The notes beneath the pieces were generated by a model. That model was not told where the DNA came from. It saw only the letters and a program-made list of their open reading frames with translations, and searched no databases. The position numbers were made by a program, and so were the translations under genes. A DNA stretch of 64,000 nucleotides from CBDFGS01 sp965247255. GTDB lineage: Bacteria; Chloroflexota; Dehalococcoidia; Lucifugimonadales; CAUZJF01. Shown here piece by piece: positions 27,278 to 37,043 of this stretch; the first letter of the stretch is position 1, and every line of letters begins with the position of its first letter. The stretch is from positions 740,938-804,937 of the forward strand of contig CBDFGS010000012.1 of assembly GCA_965247255.1 (NCBI GenBank). The letters are read 5' to 3'.

Positions 27278-28981
27278 CCCGAATCCACCGAAGGACGTCC
27301 TTGGGGACAGCCCTTGAAGAAGCCAGCGGGTGCTCCTCTGAATCTGGGATAATGGTTTTGGAACAGAAACCCGCCCGGAAACAAGGAGCACCCAATAGAT
27401 GCTGCCACAGAACAAACCCGACCGTATCCGCATCCTCTTTGACGACCATCGCCTGGTGGCCAATGCCGGCCTGCTCCTGCCGGCCACCCTAGCCCGGCAC
27501 CTGGGCCTGCGGGAACTCGTCGACCATCACCTTGACCTCGGCGGAGCGCCGGGACGGGCGAACACTGGGGACAAGATGCTGACGCTGGTCGCTTCCGCGC
27601 TGGCAGGCGGCGACTGCATCGACGACGCCGATGCGCTGCGCGCTGGTGGGACGGTTGGTGTTCTAGGCTGCGTGGTCAAGGCGCCATCCACCCTGGGGAC
27701 CTTCCTGCGCAGCTTCCGGTGGGGGCATGTCCGTCAACTCGACCGCGTGAGCCGCCAGTTGTTGGCCCGGGCCTGGGCCGCTGGGGCCGGACCCGGCGAC
27801 TCGCCCCTGACCATCGACCTGGACTCGACCATCTGCGAGACCTATGGACTGGCCAAGGAGGGAGCGCGCCACCACGGCTATACCGGCGCCCGCGGCTATC
27901 ACCCGCTGCTGGCCATTGCCGCCGGCACCGGCGAGGTGCTGATGTCCCGGCTGCGCGAGGGCCGGGCCAACACCGCCCGTGGCGCCGCCCACTTCCTGCG
28001 TGAGACGGTGGGGCGGGTGCGCTACGGCGGGGCCAGGGGACAACTCACGGTGCGGGCCGACAGCGGCTTCTACGCCCACACTGTCGTTGCCGCCTGCCGG
28101 GAAATGGATGTCCGCTTCTCTATCACCATCCGCCAGCGCGCCAGGCTGCGGGATCTGATCGAGGCGATACCAGAGGAGGACTGGACTCCCATTCCCTACT
28201 GGATGGACGGCGCCGCCGATGTCGCCGAGACGACTTACACCCCGTTCCAGACCAAGCCGGACGCCGCGCCGGTGCGGCTCATTGTCCGGCGGGTGAAGCC
28301 GACGCCCGGTTCCCAGCTCGCCCTCTTCGCCAGATACAGCTATCACGCCTTCATCACCGACCGCGATGGGGAGACGCTGGAACTGGAGGCCGATCATCGC
28401 CGCCACGCCGAGGTCGAGAACGCCATACGCGACCTCAAGTACGGCGTCGGGCTGAACCACATGCCGTCGGCGCGCTTCGCCGCCAACGGCGCCTGGCTGG
28501 CGGTCCAGGTGATGGCGCATAACCTGGCCCGCTGGACGGCGCGGATTGGTCTGGGCGAGCGGACCGTGATCACCAAGACCCTCAGGCGGCGGGTCTTCGC
28601 TCTGGTGGGACGGATCACCCGCTCGGCGCGCCGCCTCACTTTGCATCTCCCCCGGCGCTGGCCTTGGGAAACCCAGTTCACTCGCGCCTTGGCCCGGCTG
28701 CAAGCCATTCCGTTCCCGGCCTGACGGCCAGCCTGCAACTGACCCAACGTCCCCGCAATCTCGCGCCACCCCGGTCGCGAGAGTCCCCTGCTGCGTATCC
28801 TCTCGCCTTCCCGCGCATCGCAACTCCCGCATAGGGCCTTAGGGGCCCTGTGCGGCCACTGAAGACCGCCCGCCGGCCTCCCATCTACCCCAAGACCCCA
28901 GGCCATCTCCCCTGTAGCTCCCTCACCCACCCCCTTCCGCTGCCCTCACGCCGTCCATCGGTGTCCTTCGGTGGATTCGGG
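27278..28981 (+). mobile_element. IS1380-family insertion sequence, copy 2 (1704 bp, diverged)
   Basis: It has the same terminal inverted sequence (CCCGAATCCACCGAAGGA / TCCTTCGGTGGATTCGGG) and a 5-bp duplication, TTAAG, at 27273-27277 and 28982-28986. The transposase differs from copies 1 and 3 at roughly one residue in seven, and the element is 12 bp shorter. The right-hand duplication contains the stop codon of the threonine aldolase gene, which is preserved. Confidence 0.92.
27399..28724 (+). CDS. IS1380-family transposase (copy 2)
   Basis: A 441-residue transposase, full length and with the same catalytic blocks as the other copies: TIDLDSTICETYG, VRADSGFY and RRHAEVENAIRDLK. It begins MLPQNKPDRIRILFDD, about 120 bp inside the left end. 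By eye it is about 85% identical to copies 1 and 3, so it comes from a separate lineage of the same element. No frameshift or stop is seen, so it could be active. Confidence 0.92.
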   Translation: MLPQNKPDRIRILFDDHRLVANAGLLLPATLARHLGLRELVDHHLDLGGAPGRANTGDKMLTLVASALAGGDCIDDADALRAGGTVGVLGCVVKAPSTLGTFLRSFRWGHVRQLDRVSRQLLARAWAAGAGPGDSPLTIDLDSTICETYGLAKEGARHHGYTGARGYHPLLAIAAGTGEVLMSRLREGRANTARGAAHFLRETVGRVRYGGARGQLTVRADSGFYAHTVVAACREMDVRFSITIRQRARLRDLIEAIPEEDWTPIPYWMDGAADVAETTYTPFQTKPDAAPVRLIVRRVKPTPGSQLALFARYSYHAFITDRDGETLELEADHRRHAEVENAIRDLKYGVGLNHMPSARFAANGAWLAVQVMAHNLARWTARIGLGERTVITKTLRRRVFALVGRITRSARRLTLHLPRRWPWETQFTRALARLQAIPFPA

Positions 28982-30013
28982 TTAAGCCCTGAACGTCGTC
29001 TCGAACGCCTCCAACGCGTAGTCGACGTCGTCGGAGCTGACGTCGGCGTGCGTGACCAGGCGCCAGATTCCCCCGGGCCGGTCGTTCACCCTCACGCCGC
29101 GCTCGCCAAGTTTGCCTGCGAGCTCGGAGGACGACTCCGGGACTACCCTGATGAAGAGCAGGTTTGTAGGGAAGGCGTCGGGGTCGACGTCGATGCCGGG
29201 GATCTGCGCCAGCCCTTTCGCTAGCTTCCGGGCGTTGGCGTGGTCGTCCGCCAGCCGCTCCACCATGGTCTCCAGCGCCACGATTCCCGCCGCCGCGATG
29301 ACACCGACCTGCCTCATGGCTGAGCCAAGCGCCTTGCGCCAACGGCGCGCCCGCTCGATGGTTTCGCGGCTTCCACATATGAGCGACCCCACAGGCGCTC
29401 CAAGACCCTTGGAGAGGCAGAACGTGACCGTGTCCGCGTCTTTCACCAACTCCGCCACGGGGGTCTCGAGGTGCACCGCGGCATTGAATATCCGGGCCCC
29501 GTCCACGTGCAGCGGTACACCGTGGTCCCGGGCGACCCTCGCAACTGCGCTAACGTCCGACTGCGTCAACACGGCGCCCCCGCATGCGTTGTGGGTGTTC
29601 TCGATCGCTATGAGTCCGGTGCCGGCATAGTGTTGGTTGTGAGGCTGGATGGCTGCTGCGACCGTGTCGGGGTCCAGCATGCCCCGCTCATCCTCGGCGA
29701 GCGGGTGATAGGCGACGCTCCCCAGCGCCGACGCTCCAGCAGCCTCGGCACGGTAGATGTGCGACTTCACGCCGCAGATCACGTTGTCGCCCCGCTGGCA
29801 GAAGCTCAGAATCGACACCAGGTTGCCCTGCGTGCCGCTGGTGACGAATACTGCGGCCTCTTTGCCCAGCATCTCCGCCGCTAGAGCCTCCAGCCGGTTG
29901 GCCGTGGGGTCCTCGCCGTCCATGTCGTCTCCGACCTCCGCCGTGGCCATGGCTTCACGCATCTCAGGCGTGGGGCGAGTCTTCGTATCGCTTCGCAGGT
30001 CTACCGTGCGCAC
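28982..30013 (-). CDS. ltaE: Low-specificity L-threonine aldolase
   Basis: A 343-residue PLP-dependent aldolase beginning TVDLRSDTKTRPTPEMR, with the family blocks GDDMDGEDPTANRLE and VTSGTQGNL. The PLP Lys is in VTFCLSKGLGAPVGS, near residue 203. It cleaves threonine or allo-threonine to glycine and acetaldehyde. The TAA stop at 28982-28984 lies inside the TTAAG target duplication of IS copy 2, so the insertion fell exactly at the gene end without changing the product. It is divergent from the alpha/beta hydrolase. Confidence 0.93.
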   Translation of the reverse strand: MRTVDLRSDTKTRPTPEMREAMATAEVGDDMDGEDPTANRLEALAAEMLGKEAAVFVTSGTQGNLVSILSFCQRGDNVICGVKSHIYRAEAAGASALGSVAYHPLAEDERGMLDPDTVAAAIQPHNQHYAGTGLIAIENTHNACGGAVLTQSDVSAVARVARDHGVPLHVDGARIFNAAVHLETPVAELVKDADTVTFCLSKGLGAPVGSLICGSRETIERARRWRKALGSAMRQVGVIAAAGIVALETMVERLADDHANARKLAKGLAQIPGIDVDPDAFPTNLLFIRVVPESSSELAGKLGERGVRVNDRPGGIWRLVTHADVSSDDVDYALEAFETTFRA

Positions 30014-30131
30014 TCATTTCCTCCTTGATCGCGAGCGTCACAGATTCTAGCAACACGCCTTGTCAAAAGCTACACGCTCCCCTACCATTTACCACGGAGA
30101 TGGATTGGCCTCTGGGACTTGGCACGAACAA

Positions 30132-30169
30132 TCTTCTCCTCTGTGGCTTCCGTGGTTTCCGTGGTGAAA
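30132..30169. repeat. CTCTGTG/CTCCGTG...GTGGTGAA repeat, copy
   Basis: TCTTCTCCTCTGTGGCTTCC, then GTGGTTTCCGTGGTGAAA. It ends at the base before the ATG of the alpha/beta hydrolase, where the GTGGTGAAA tail takes the place of a leader. Confidence 0.65.
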
Positions 30170-30814
30170 ATGAGACAGACTGCCGTCGAGTTTTTTGCCC
30201 CGAAAGACCTCTCTTTGGAAGGGGTCTGGAGCACGCCGCAACACCTGCCGGGCCCGTATCCGGCTTTCGTCGTTTGCCACCCACACCCGTTGTTAGGCGG
30301 CGACATGGACAACCCGCTAGTCACCGCTATCTGCGGGGCGGCCCACGACGAAGGCATCGCGACGCTGAGATTCAACTTTCGCGGCGTCGGCGAAAGCCGG
30401 GGAGAATTCACCAACGGGCGTGACGAGCAGCAGGACGTGAAGTCCGCCATCGAATTCCTGAAGGTCTTGCCGGGCACAGACGCAGAAAAAATCGGCCTGG
30501 TCGGATACTCTTTCGGCGCCGGTGTGGTTATGGCTGGAGCGCGCGGCTATAAGTCGGTCCGGAGCTTCGCACTCATCGCGCCACCACTATCCTCCTTCGA
30601 CAAGTCGAGCCTCACCACGGCCAAAACACCGAAGCTGTTCGTCGTTGGGCAGAAAGACGGCGTCGTCCCATCGGTGGACCTGCAGAGTGCCCTTGACGAG
30701 GTCCGCCAACCCGTCCAGTTTATCGAGGTGTCCGACGCCGACCACTCCCTGTCAGGACACCAAGAGGATGTGGCGGCTCGGGTCTGCTCCTTCATGCTCG
30801 AGACGCTGCGCTGA
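30170..30814 (+). CDS. Alpha/beta hydrolase (dienelactone hydrolase-like)
   Basis: A 214-residue alpha/beta hydrolase with the oxyanion region FVVCHPHPLLGGDM, the RFNFRGVGESRG strand-turn, and the nucleophile elbow GYSFGAG (Ser near residue 109). A late acidic residue lies in VVGQKDGVVP, and the His is in DADHSLSGH. This arrangement resembles the KANL3/Tex30 and CocE/NonD groups, probably an esterase or hydrolase of unknown substrate. The start is ATG 30170; the frame upstream is repeat sequence. fumC follows after 29 bp. Confidence 0.85.
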   Translation: MRQTAVEFFAPKDLSLEGVWSTPQHLPGPYPAFVVCHPHPLLGGDMDNPLVTAICGAAHDEGIATLRFNFRGVGESRGEFTNGRDEQQDVKSAIEFLKVLPGTDAEKIGLVGYSFGAGVVMAGARGYKSVRSFALIAPPLSSFDKSSLTTAKTPKLFVVGQKDGVVPSVDLQSALDEVRQPVQFIEVSDADHSLSGHQEDVAARVCSFMLETLR

Positions 30815-30843
30815 CCTCGCCGCAACAAATCCAAGGAGCTACT

Positions 30844-32265
30844 ATGGGCCACGACCAAGAATTCCGCATCGAGCGCGACTCCATGGGAGAGCTGCAGGTG
30901 CCGGCCGACGCTTACTACGGCGCCCAGACCACGCGGGCCGTGCTGAACTTTCCGATAAGCAGACTTCGCTTTCCGAGCTCGTTCATCCGTGTCTTAGCCC
31001 GGATTAAGCTGGCGGCCGCCCAGGTGAACCATGAGCTGGAGCTGCTGGATGGGAGGCGATCGAGCGCCATCGTGAGCGCCGCCCAAGAGGTAGCCGATGG
31101 GGACCACTACGACCAGTTCGTAGTCGATATATTCCAGACCGGCTCCGGGACCTCAACGAACATGAACGCCAACGAGGTCATATCCAACCTCGCCATTGAG
31201 ATTCTCGGTGGCGTTCGCGGCTCTCGTGACCCTGTACACCCCAACGACCACGTGAACCTGGGCCAGTCCTCCAACGACGTCATTCCCACCGCCATCCACA
31301 TCGCTGCCCTCGGCGGCATCACGAGCGACCTGGTCCCGGCCCTGGGCGTCCTACAACGCGAGCTGGAAAAGAAGGCCGAGGAGTTCATGCCCGTCGTGAA
31401 GACGGGCAGGACGCACCTCCAGGATGCCACGCCGATCAGGCTCGGGCAGGAGTTCGAGGGCTATGCAGGGCAGATCGAGCGTGGAATCGCCCGGGTGAAG
31501 GGGGCGACTGAGAGGCTCTCAGAGGTGGCGCTGGGGGGTACAGCCGTCGGGACCGGCGTGAACACGCACCCTGAGTTCGCGCGGCGGGTATGCGAGAAGC
31601 TGACGGAGGAGCTCGGATTCACCGTGCGCGAGACGGACGGCCATTTCCAGGCGCAAAGCTCCCTCGACTCCGTGGTGGAGTGCAGCGGCGCACTCAAGAC
31701 CGTGGCGGTTAGCCTGATGAAGATTGCTAACGATCTCCGCTGGCTCGCGTCAGGGCCGAGGGCGGGCATCGGCGAGATCGAGGTCCCCGAGGGGCAGCCC
31801 GGGAGCTCCATAATGCCGGGCAAGGTCAACCCGGTGATTCCGGAGACCGTCTGCCAGGTCGCCGCCCAGGTCATCGGCAACGACGCCGCCATTACGATCG
31901 CCGGGCAGTCGGGCAACTTCGAGATCAACGTGATGATGCCTGTCGCCGCTTACAACCTGCTGGAGTCGATCGAGATCCTGGCGTCGGGGTCGCGAAACCT
32001 AGCCGAGCAGTGCGTTAGCGGGCTTACGGCGACGTCTCGCGGCCCGGACATGGTCCACCAGGGCCTGGCGATTGTTACCACCCTCGTTCCTCACATCGGC
32101 TACGACCAGGCGGCGGAGATCGCCAAGGAGGCTCGAAGGTCCGGCAAGACCGTCAAAGAGATCGCGCTGGCCAGGACCGATTTCTCCGAGCAGGAGCTGG
32201 ACGAGATCCTGGACCCGGAGTCTATGACCGATCCACGCCTGGCGCCGAAGGTCTCGCTGGGCTAG
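30844..32265 (+). CDS. fumC: Fumarate hydratase, class II
   Basis: A 473-residue member of the fumarase/aspartase superfamily. It has ERDSMGELQVPADAYYGAQT, QTGSGTSTNMNANEV, HPNDHVNLGQSSNDVIPTA, TGRTHLQDATP and the signature GSSIMPGKVNPVIPE. It interconverts fumarate and malate in the TCA cycle. An AAGGAGC ribosome site lies eight bases before the ATG. Aspartase is the main alternative, but the length and N terminus favour class II fumarase. Confidence 0.95.
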   Translation: MGHDQEFRIERDSMGELQVPADAYYGAQTTRAVLNFPISRLRFPSSFIRVLARIKLAAAQVNHELELLDGRRSSAIVSAAQEVADGDHYDQFVVDIFQTGSGTSTNMNANEVISNLAIEILGGVRGSRDPVHPNDHVNLGQSSNDVIPTAIHIAALGGITSDLVPALGVLQRELEKKAEEFMPVVKTGRTHLQDATPIRLGQEFEGYAGQIERGIARVKGATERLSEVALGGTAVGTGVNTHPEFARRVCEKLTEELGFTVRETDGHFQAQSSLDSVVECSGALKTVAVSLMKIANDLRWLASGPRAGIGEIEVPEGQPGSSIMPGKVNPVIPETVCQVAAQVIGNDAAITIAGQSGNFEINVMMPVAAYNLLESIEILASGSRNLAEQCVSGLTATSRGPDMVHQGLAIVTTLVPHIGYDQAAEIAKEARRSGKTVKEIALARTDFSEQELDEILDPESMTDPRLAPKVSLG

Positions 32266-32307
32266 GGATTCCTTGATGCAACCGCTTCGGCGCTCCGCTT
32301 CGTAACT

Positions 32308-32375
32308 GTAGGGGCGCTCCCATGTGAGCGCCTGCCCCCTCGGCCAAGACGGGCGGCCACGCTGGGCCGCCCCTA
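32308..32375. repeat. GTAGGGGCG-type compound palindrome
   Basis: The ends are GTAGGGGCG and CGCCCCTAC, with a nested hairpin inside (GGGCGGCC / GGGCCGCCC). It lies in the 198-bp convergent gap between fumC and carB and could serve as a bidirectional transcription stop. Confidence 0.65.
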
Positions 32376-32463
32376 CGCGATGATGCGCGGCGCTCAACCT
32401 CGAAGGACAGTTCACCGAGCGCGACGCGTCGTCCGTAGAGCCGGGGAGCTCCGAGCCGGGAAA

Positions 32464-35400
32464 CTACCGCCGATAGTCCCCCAGCGGCTTTACGCTGTAG
32501 GAGCCCGGTCCATTCGCGAGGCTCTCCACGGCGGCCCTGGCAGTGTCCAGGGCGGTGAAGCATGGTATGCGGCGCTCCACGGCCGCCCGCCTTATCTCGA
32601 AGCCGTCCTGGAGAGTCTCCCTGTCCCCCGTGACGGTGTTGATCACAGCGTCTACTGTGCCGTCCATGATCACGTCCACCACGTTGGGGTGCCCCTCGTC
32701 TAGCCGCTTCGGTACCTCGACGACGGCGGTATCCAGGCCGCGGATCATGGCCGCCGTGCCCCCGGTCGCGTAGAGGACGCACCCTGCCCTCGCGAGGTCC
32801 TTGATCATCGGGACGGCCTCGGCCTTGTTGCGGTCGGCTATGCTCAGCAGGACCGCGCCTTTCGGCTTGAGCGTCATCCCCGCTGCGATCAGGGCTTTGG
32901 CAACCGCGGGGCCGAACTCATGGTCGATCCCCATCACCTCTCCGGTCGACTTCATCTCCGGGCCGAGATAGGTGTCGACACCCGCCAACTTCGACATGGA
33001 GAAGACCGGCGCTTTGACCCCAACCAGCTGTTGCTTCTTCCACAGGCCCCCTTCATAGCCCAGCTCCCTGAGACTGTGGCCGAGCATCACGTCGACTGCC
33101 AGGCGGACCATCGGCACACCGGTGACCTTCGATATGAACGGAACGGTGCGGCTGGAGCGGGGGTTCACCTCCAGCACGAATACGTCGGTTTTACCGTTGC
33201 CCTTCCCGTTGGCGCCCGTCGTGGGGCTTCGGTAGGCCGGACCGCCCACTACGACGTACTGGATGTTCATCAGGCCCTCGACCTGCAGCGCGAGCCCGAT
33301 GCGCGTCGTGTACTCGACGATCGTGTCCACCTCTTCCGTGGTTAGCGTGAGGCCTGGATAGATCGCCATCGAGTCGCCGCTGTGGACGCCCGCCCGCTCC
33401 ACGTGCTCCATGATGCCGGGAATGAGCACCCTCTCCCCGTCGCAGATCGCGTCGACCTCGACTTCTCTCCCCTCGAAGTACTTATCTATCAAGACGCGCC
33501 GGCCCTCTCCTGCCTCCAGCGCCTCGGCCATGAACCTGACAAGCTCAGAGGCGTTCTGGACGACCTCCATAGCGCGTCCCCCCAGCACATAGCTGGGCCG
33601 CACGAGTATGGGATAGCCTACGGCCTGCGCCACGTTCAGGGCCTGCTCCAGGTCCGCGACCGCCGCTCCTGGCGGGTTGGGGATATCGATTCGCGATAGG
33701 AACTCCTCGAAAAGGTGACGGTCCGAAGCAGTGTCGATGGACTCGGCCGTGGAGCCAAGGATAGGGAGGCCTGCGCGTGCCAGGGATTGAGACAGATTGA
33801 TCGCAGTCTGTCCCCCGAACTGCACCACCGAGGGGGGATACTCGCCCTCCGCCGCGCCACCCTCGTTCTCGACAATGTCTCGCAAGCTCTCCTCGTCGAG
33901 CGGCTCGAAGTAGAGCCTGTCACTGGTGTCGAAGTCCGTCGAGACCGTCTCCGGGTTGGAGTTCACCAGAATGCTCTTGATGCCACGTTGCTGCAACGCC
34001 CAAGCCGCGTGGACGGAGCAGTAGTCGAACTCGATGCCCTGTCCAATGCGGATTGGGCCGCTCCCGACCACTATCGCCTTCTCCTCGACGATGGCCTCCG
34101 CCTCGTTCTCTTGCTCGTAGGTGCTGTAGAAATAGGGTGTCTGTGCCTCGAACTCCGCCGCGCACGTATCGACCATCTTGAACACCGGGCGGATATCCCA
34201 ACGACCCCGGAAGCCCCTCACCTCCTCCTCGGAGCGGTCGGCGAGGAGCCCGATCTTGTAGTCTGAGAACCCGAGTCTCTTCGCCTCCCGTAGCAGCGTG
34301 GGACTTAGGCTCTCGGACAGGAGCCTGCGTTCCATCTTAGCTATGCGCTCGAAGGAGCGGGTAAACCAGGGGTCGATCCCCGTCGTCCGCGAGATATCCT
34401 CCGGGCTCACGTCACGCCTGAGGGCGTGGACTATCGCCCAGAGGCGCTCATCGTTCGGATGGAGGGGGAGCGCATCGAGTGATACCCCTCCGTTGCTCCG
34501 CCACTCCGGGTCCTCCCACAGCAAGGACCTGTTGGTGATCTCCAGCGAGCGCACAGCTTTCTGGAAGGCGGCCTCGAATGACCGGTCGATGGCCATCACC
34601 TCGCCCGTGGCCTTCATTTGAGTCCCGATGATGCGGTCGCCGCGCGAGAACTTGTCGAAGGGCCAGCGAGGTATCTTCACCACGCAGTAGTCGAGCGCGG
34701 GCTCGAACGCGGCCTGCGTCTGCTGGGTTACGGCGTTGGGGATCTCGTCGAGGCGCTTTCCGACCGCGATCTTGGACGCCACCCTGGCGATGGGGTAGCC
34801 CGTGGCCTTACTGGCTAGCGCGGAGCTCCGGCTGACCCGGGGGTTCACCTCTATGACGAAGTAGTCGCTGTCGGCCCGGCCCTTGTCAGGCAGGGTCGCC
34901 GCGACCACATCTCCCGGCGCCAGGGCGAACTGGATGTTGCATCCCCCCTCTATCCCCAGAGACCGGATGATCTTGAGGCTCGAGGAGCGCAGCATCTGAT
35001 ACTCTTTGTCCGATAGAGTCTGGCTCGGCGCGACCACGATGCTATCGCCGGTATGGACCCCCATGGGGTCGATGTTCTCCATATTGCAGACGGTGATGCA
35101 GTTGTCGGCGCCGTCGCGCATCACCTCGTACTCGATCTCCTTCCAGCCCGCCAGCGACTTCTCAAGCAGCACCTGGTGGATGGGGCTCGCCTGAAGGCCT
35201 CCCGCAACGATCGCATCCAGCTCCTCCGGGGCGGTGGCGATCCCGCCTCCAGTGCCCCCGAGGGTGTAGGCGGGGCGCACCACGACGGGGAGCCCCAGCC
35301 TCTCTGACGCGGCTCGTGCCTCCTCGAGGGACTCGACGGTCTCGCTGGGCGGCACGGGCTCCGAGATCTTCAGGAGCAGCTGGCGGAACAGGTCGCGGTC

Positions 35401-35775
35401 CTCAGCGTTCTTTATCGCCTCGAGGGGCGTGCCCAGCATCCGCACGTCGTATTTGCCCAGGACACCCGCGTCCGCGAGCTCCACGGCGAGGTTGAGCCCC
35501 GTCTGGCCACCCAGCGTCGGCAGAATGCCATCGGGGCGCTCCGCCTCGATGATCCGCGTCACGACCTCTAGGGTCAGAGGCTCGACGTAGACGACGTCGG
35601 CGATTCCCTCGTCGGTCATGATAGTTGCGGGGTTGGAGTTGACCAGAACGCTGACCACCCCTTCCTCGCGCAGCGCCTTGCACGCCTGCGTGCCGGCGTA
35701 GTCGAACTCGGCAGCCTGCCCGATTACGATGGGCCCCGAGCCTATGACGAGGACCTTAGAGGGCTTAGTAGTCAT
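32464..35775 (-). CDS. carB: Carbamoyl-phosphate synthase large chain
   Basis: A 1103-residue CarB with both halves complete: two ATP-grasp synthetase units, each with a GQAAEFDYAGTQACK-type or GQGIEFDYCSVHAAW-type N-terminal motif, an oligomerisation region in the middle (about 400-560), and a C-terminal MGS-like allosteric domain (GTAAMIRGL, DEGHPNVVDVI). It makes carbamoyl phosphate from bicarbonate, ATP and glutamine-derived ammonia for arginine and pyrimidines. carA is not adjacent. It lies 99 bp downstream of the S49 peptidase gene on the same strand. Confidence 0.96.
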   Translation of the reverse strand: MTTKPSKVLVIGSGPIVIGQAAEFDYAGTQACKALREEGVVSVLVNSNPATIMTDEGIADVVYVEPLTLEVVTRIIEAERPDGILPTLGGQTGLNLAVELADAGVLGKYDVRMLGTPLEAIKNAEDRDLFRQLLLKISEPVPPSETVESLEEARAASERLGLPVVVRPAYTLGGTGGGIATAPEELDAIVAGGLQASPIHQVLLEKSLAGWKEIEYEVMRDGADNCITVCNMENIDPMGVHTGDSIVVAPSQTLSDKEYQMLRSSSLKIIRSLGIEGGCNIQFALAPGDVVAATLPDKGRADSDYFVIEVNPRVSRSSALASKATGYPIARVASKIAVGKRLDEIPNAVTQQTQAAFEPALDYCVVKIPRWPFDKFSRGDRIIGTQMKATGEVMAIDRSFEAAFQKAVRSLEITNRSLLWEDPEWRSNGGVSLDALPLHPNDERLWAIVHALRRDVSPEDISRTTGIDPWFTRSFERIAKMERRLLSESLSPTLLREAKRLGFSDYKIGLLADRSEEEVRGFRGRWDIRPVFKMVDTCAAEFEAQTPYFYSTYEQENEAEAIVEEKAIVVGSGPIRIGQGIEFDYCSVHAAWALQQRGIKSILVNSNPETVSTDFDTSDRLYFEPLDEESLRDIVENEGGAAEGEYPPSVVQFGGQTAINLSQSLARAGLPILGSTAESIDTASDRHLFEEFLSRIDIPNPPGAAVADLEQALNVAQAVGYPILVRPSYVLGGRAMEVVQNASELVRFMAEALEAGEGRRVLIDKYFEGREVEVDAICDGERVLIPGIMEHVERAGVHSGDSMAIYPGLTLTTEEVDTIVEYTTRIGLALQVEGLMNIQYVVVGGPAYRSPTTGANGKGNGKTDVFVLEVNPRSSRTVPFISKVTGVPMVRLAVDVMLGHSLRELGYEGGLWKKQQLVGVKAPVFSMSKLAGVDTYLGPEMKSTGEVMGIDHEFGPAVAKALIAAGMTLKPKGAVLLSIADRNKAEAVPMIKDLARAGCVLYATGGTAAMIRGLDTAVVEVPKRLDEGHPNVVDVIMDGTVDAVINTVTGDRETLQDGFEIRRAAVERRIPCFTALDTARAAVESLANGPGSYSVKPLGDYRR

Positions 35776-35874
35776 TGCAACCGCATCGACGATAGTGAGG
35801 GAACCCTCCTCTCCCTTGACGGAAGAGGATAGACGTGAGGGTGAATCCGGCCGGCTTGGACCGACCCACGCCGT

Positions 35875-36837
35875 TTACTCACTCGGGGTCACATACAGGT
35901 AGTACATGCGCGGCGGGCCCCCGCCATCCGGGAAGTCCGAACGCTTTGTGCTCCGCGCGGCAGTGGCGACGCTCCTCAGCAGTCCGATGTCGGAGAGCTC
36001 GAAAACGCTGCTCTCCACGTCGGATGCCGCTTCGATGCGCCTAAACTGCAATATGAACTCCCGAAGCACCTTCTCGTTCAGGTCCACGAGCTCGTAGTTC
36101 GAGACCCCTGCAAGGGTGGCTGCCCGCTCGATCGCGTCGCCATCGCTGCCAATGGCATCTATAAGGCCTATCCTCGCCGCCTCCATACCGGTAAATAGGC
36201 GCGCCTCCGACACCTCCTCCGCAGAAATCCGCAAGCGCTCCCCTCGTTCGGATACCACGGTCTGGACGAAGCTCTCCTTCAGCATCTCCATCATCGCGAA
36301 AAAGGTGCGATTAGTTGCGCCGATCAGCTTCGCCGGGCCGGAGCTGAACAGCTGCTCGTCAGGCGGGTCGGGGTCCGTTATAGGTCCAAAGATTACGCCG
36401 ATGCTGCCCACCAGGGAGCTTCCCTGCGCGTAGATCTCGTTGGCGCCCATCGACATGAACATCCCGCCGCTGGCGTTGAGCCAGCCCGACGCGATGATCA
36501 CGGGCTTCTTCGCCCTCAGCTGCAGGGTCTTATGGTAGAGCGCCTCGCTCTCGGCGCTCCCGCCTCCCGGAGTCACGAGCTTGACTACGACCGCCTTTAT
36601 CTCGTCATGCTCCCTGGCGTAGTCGAGCATCTCTCCGATGACGAAAGCGCTGTCCTCGTCGATCTCGACGAACGGGACGTCGATAATCCCGATCTGCGGT
36701 CTGCCGGGGTAGACGTCGAAGAAGACGAAGTACCCCACGGCGACGCCCGCCACCACAGCTACGACAGCGGAGACGTACCAACGCCCGAGCAGGGCAGCCG
36801 TCGTAGAACGTAGACCCATCGCTTCGCTCCCTCCCAA
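35875..36837 (-). CDS. S49 family signal peptide peptidase (SppA-like)
   Basis: A 320-residue protein with one N-terminal membrane segment (about 20-40) and an S49 peptidase domain. The domain has VVVKLVTPGGGSAESEAL, the nucleophile Ser about 123 in NASGGMFMSMGANEIYA, and the proposed general base Lys about 170 in SGPAKLIGATNRTFF. SppA-type enzymes degrade remnant signal peptides in the membrane. The N terminus MGGSEA may be over-long, since a second ATG sits at residue 7. It is upstream of carB; the link appears positional only. Confidence 0.87.
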   Translation of the reverse strand: MGGSEAMGLRSTTAALLGRWYVSAVVAVVAGVAVGYFVFFDVYPGRPQIGIIDVPFVEIDEDSAFVIGEMLDYAREHDEIKAVVVKLVTPGGGSAESEALYHKTLQLRAKKPVIIASGWLNASGGMFMSMGANEIYAQGSSLVGSIGVIFGPITDPDPPDEQLFSSGPAKLIGATNRTFFAMMEMLKESFVQTVVSERGERLRISAEEVSEARLFTGMEAARIGLIDAIGSDGDAIERAATLAGVSNYELVDLNEKVLREFILQFRRIEAASDVESSVFELSDIGLLRSVATAARSTKRSDFPDGGGPPRMYYLYVTPSE

Positions 36838-36898
36838 CAGGGTGAGCCCAGTCTAGCACCGCAAAAGCGGGCGAATCAAACGGCCCGGACCTCGCCAT

Positions 36899-36925
36899 TG
36901 TCATTCCGAGCGCGGCGAGGAATCT
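36899..36925. repeat. TGTCATTCCGAGCG...GAGGAATCT intergenic repeat
   Basis: A short imperfect palindrome around TCATTCCGAGCG / CGGCGAGGAATCT. This sequence type is commonly scattered between genes in environmental bacteria. It lies in the 206-bp gap upstream of the S49 peptidase, where nothing else is clear. Confidence 0.5.
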
Positions 36926-37043
36926 AACGGCTCTGATAGCTAGCCAGCAGTGTCAAACACGGCGTGCTGGAGCCCTTAGACTCGTTGGCCCCGAGGCGGC
37001 AGCGGCGAAATGAAGCGTGAGTGAGCTCGGCCCGTCGCCCGCC

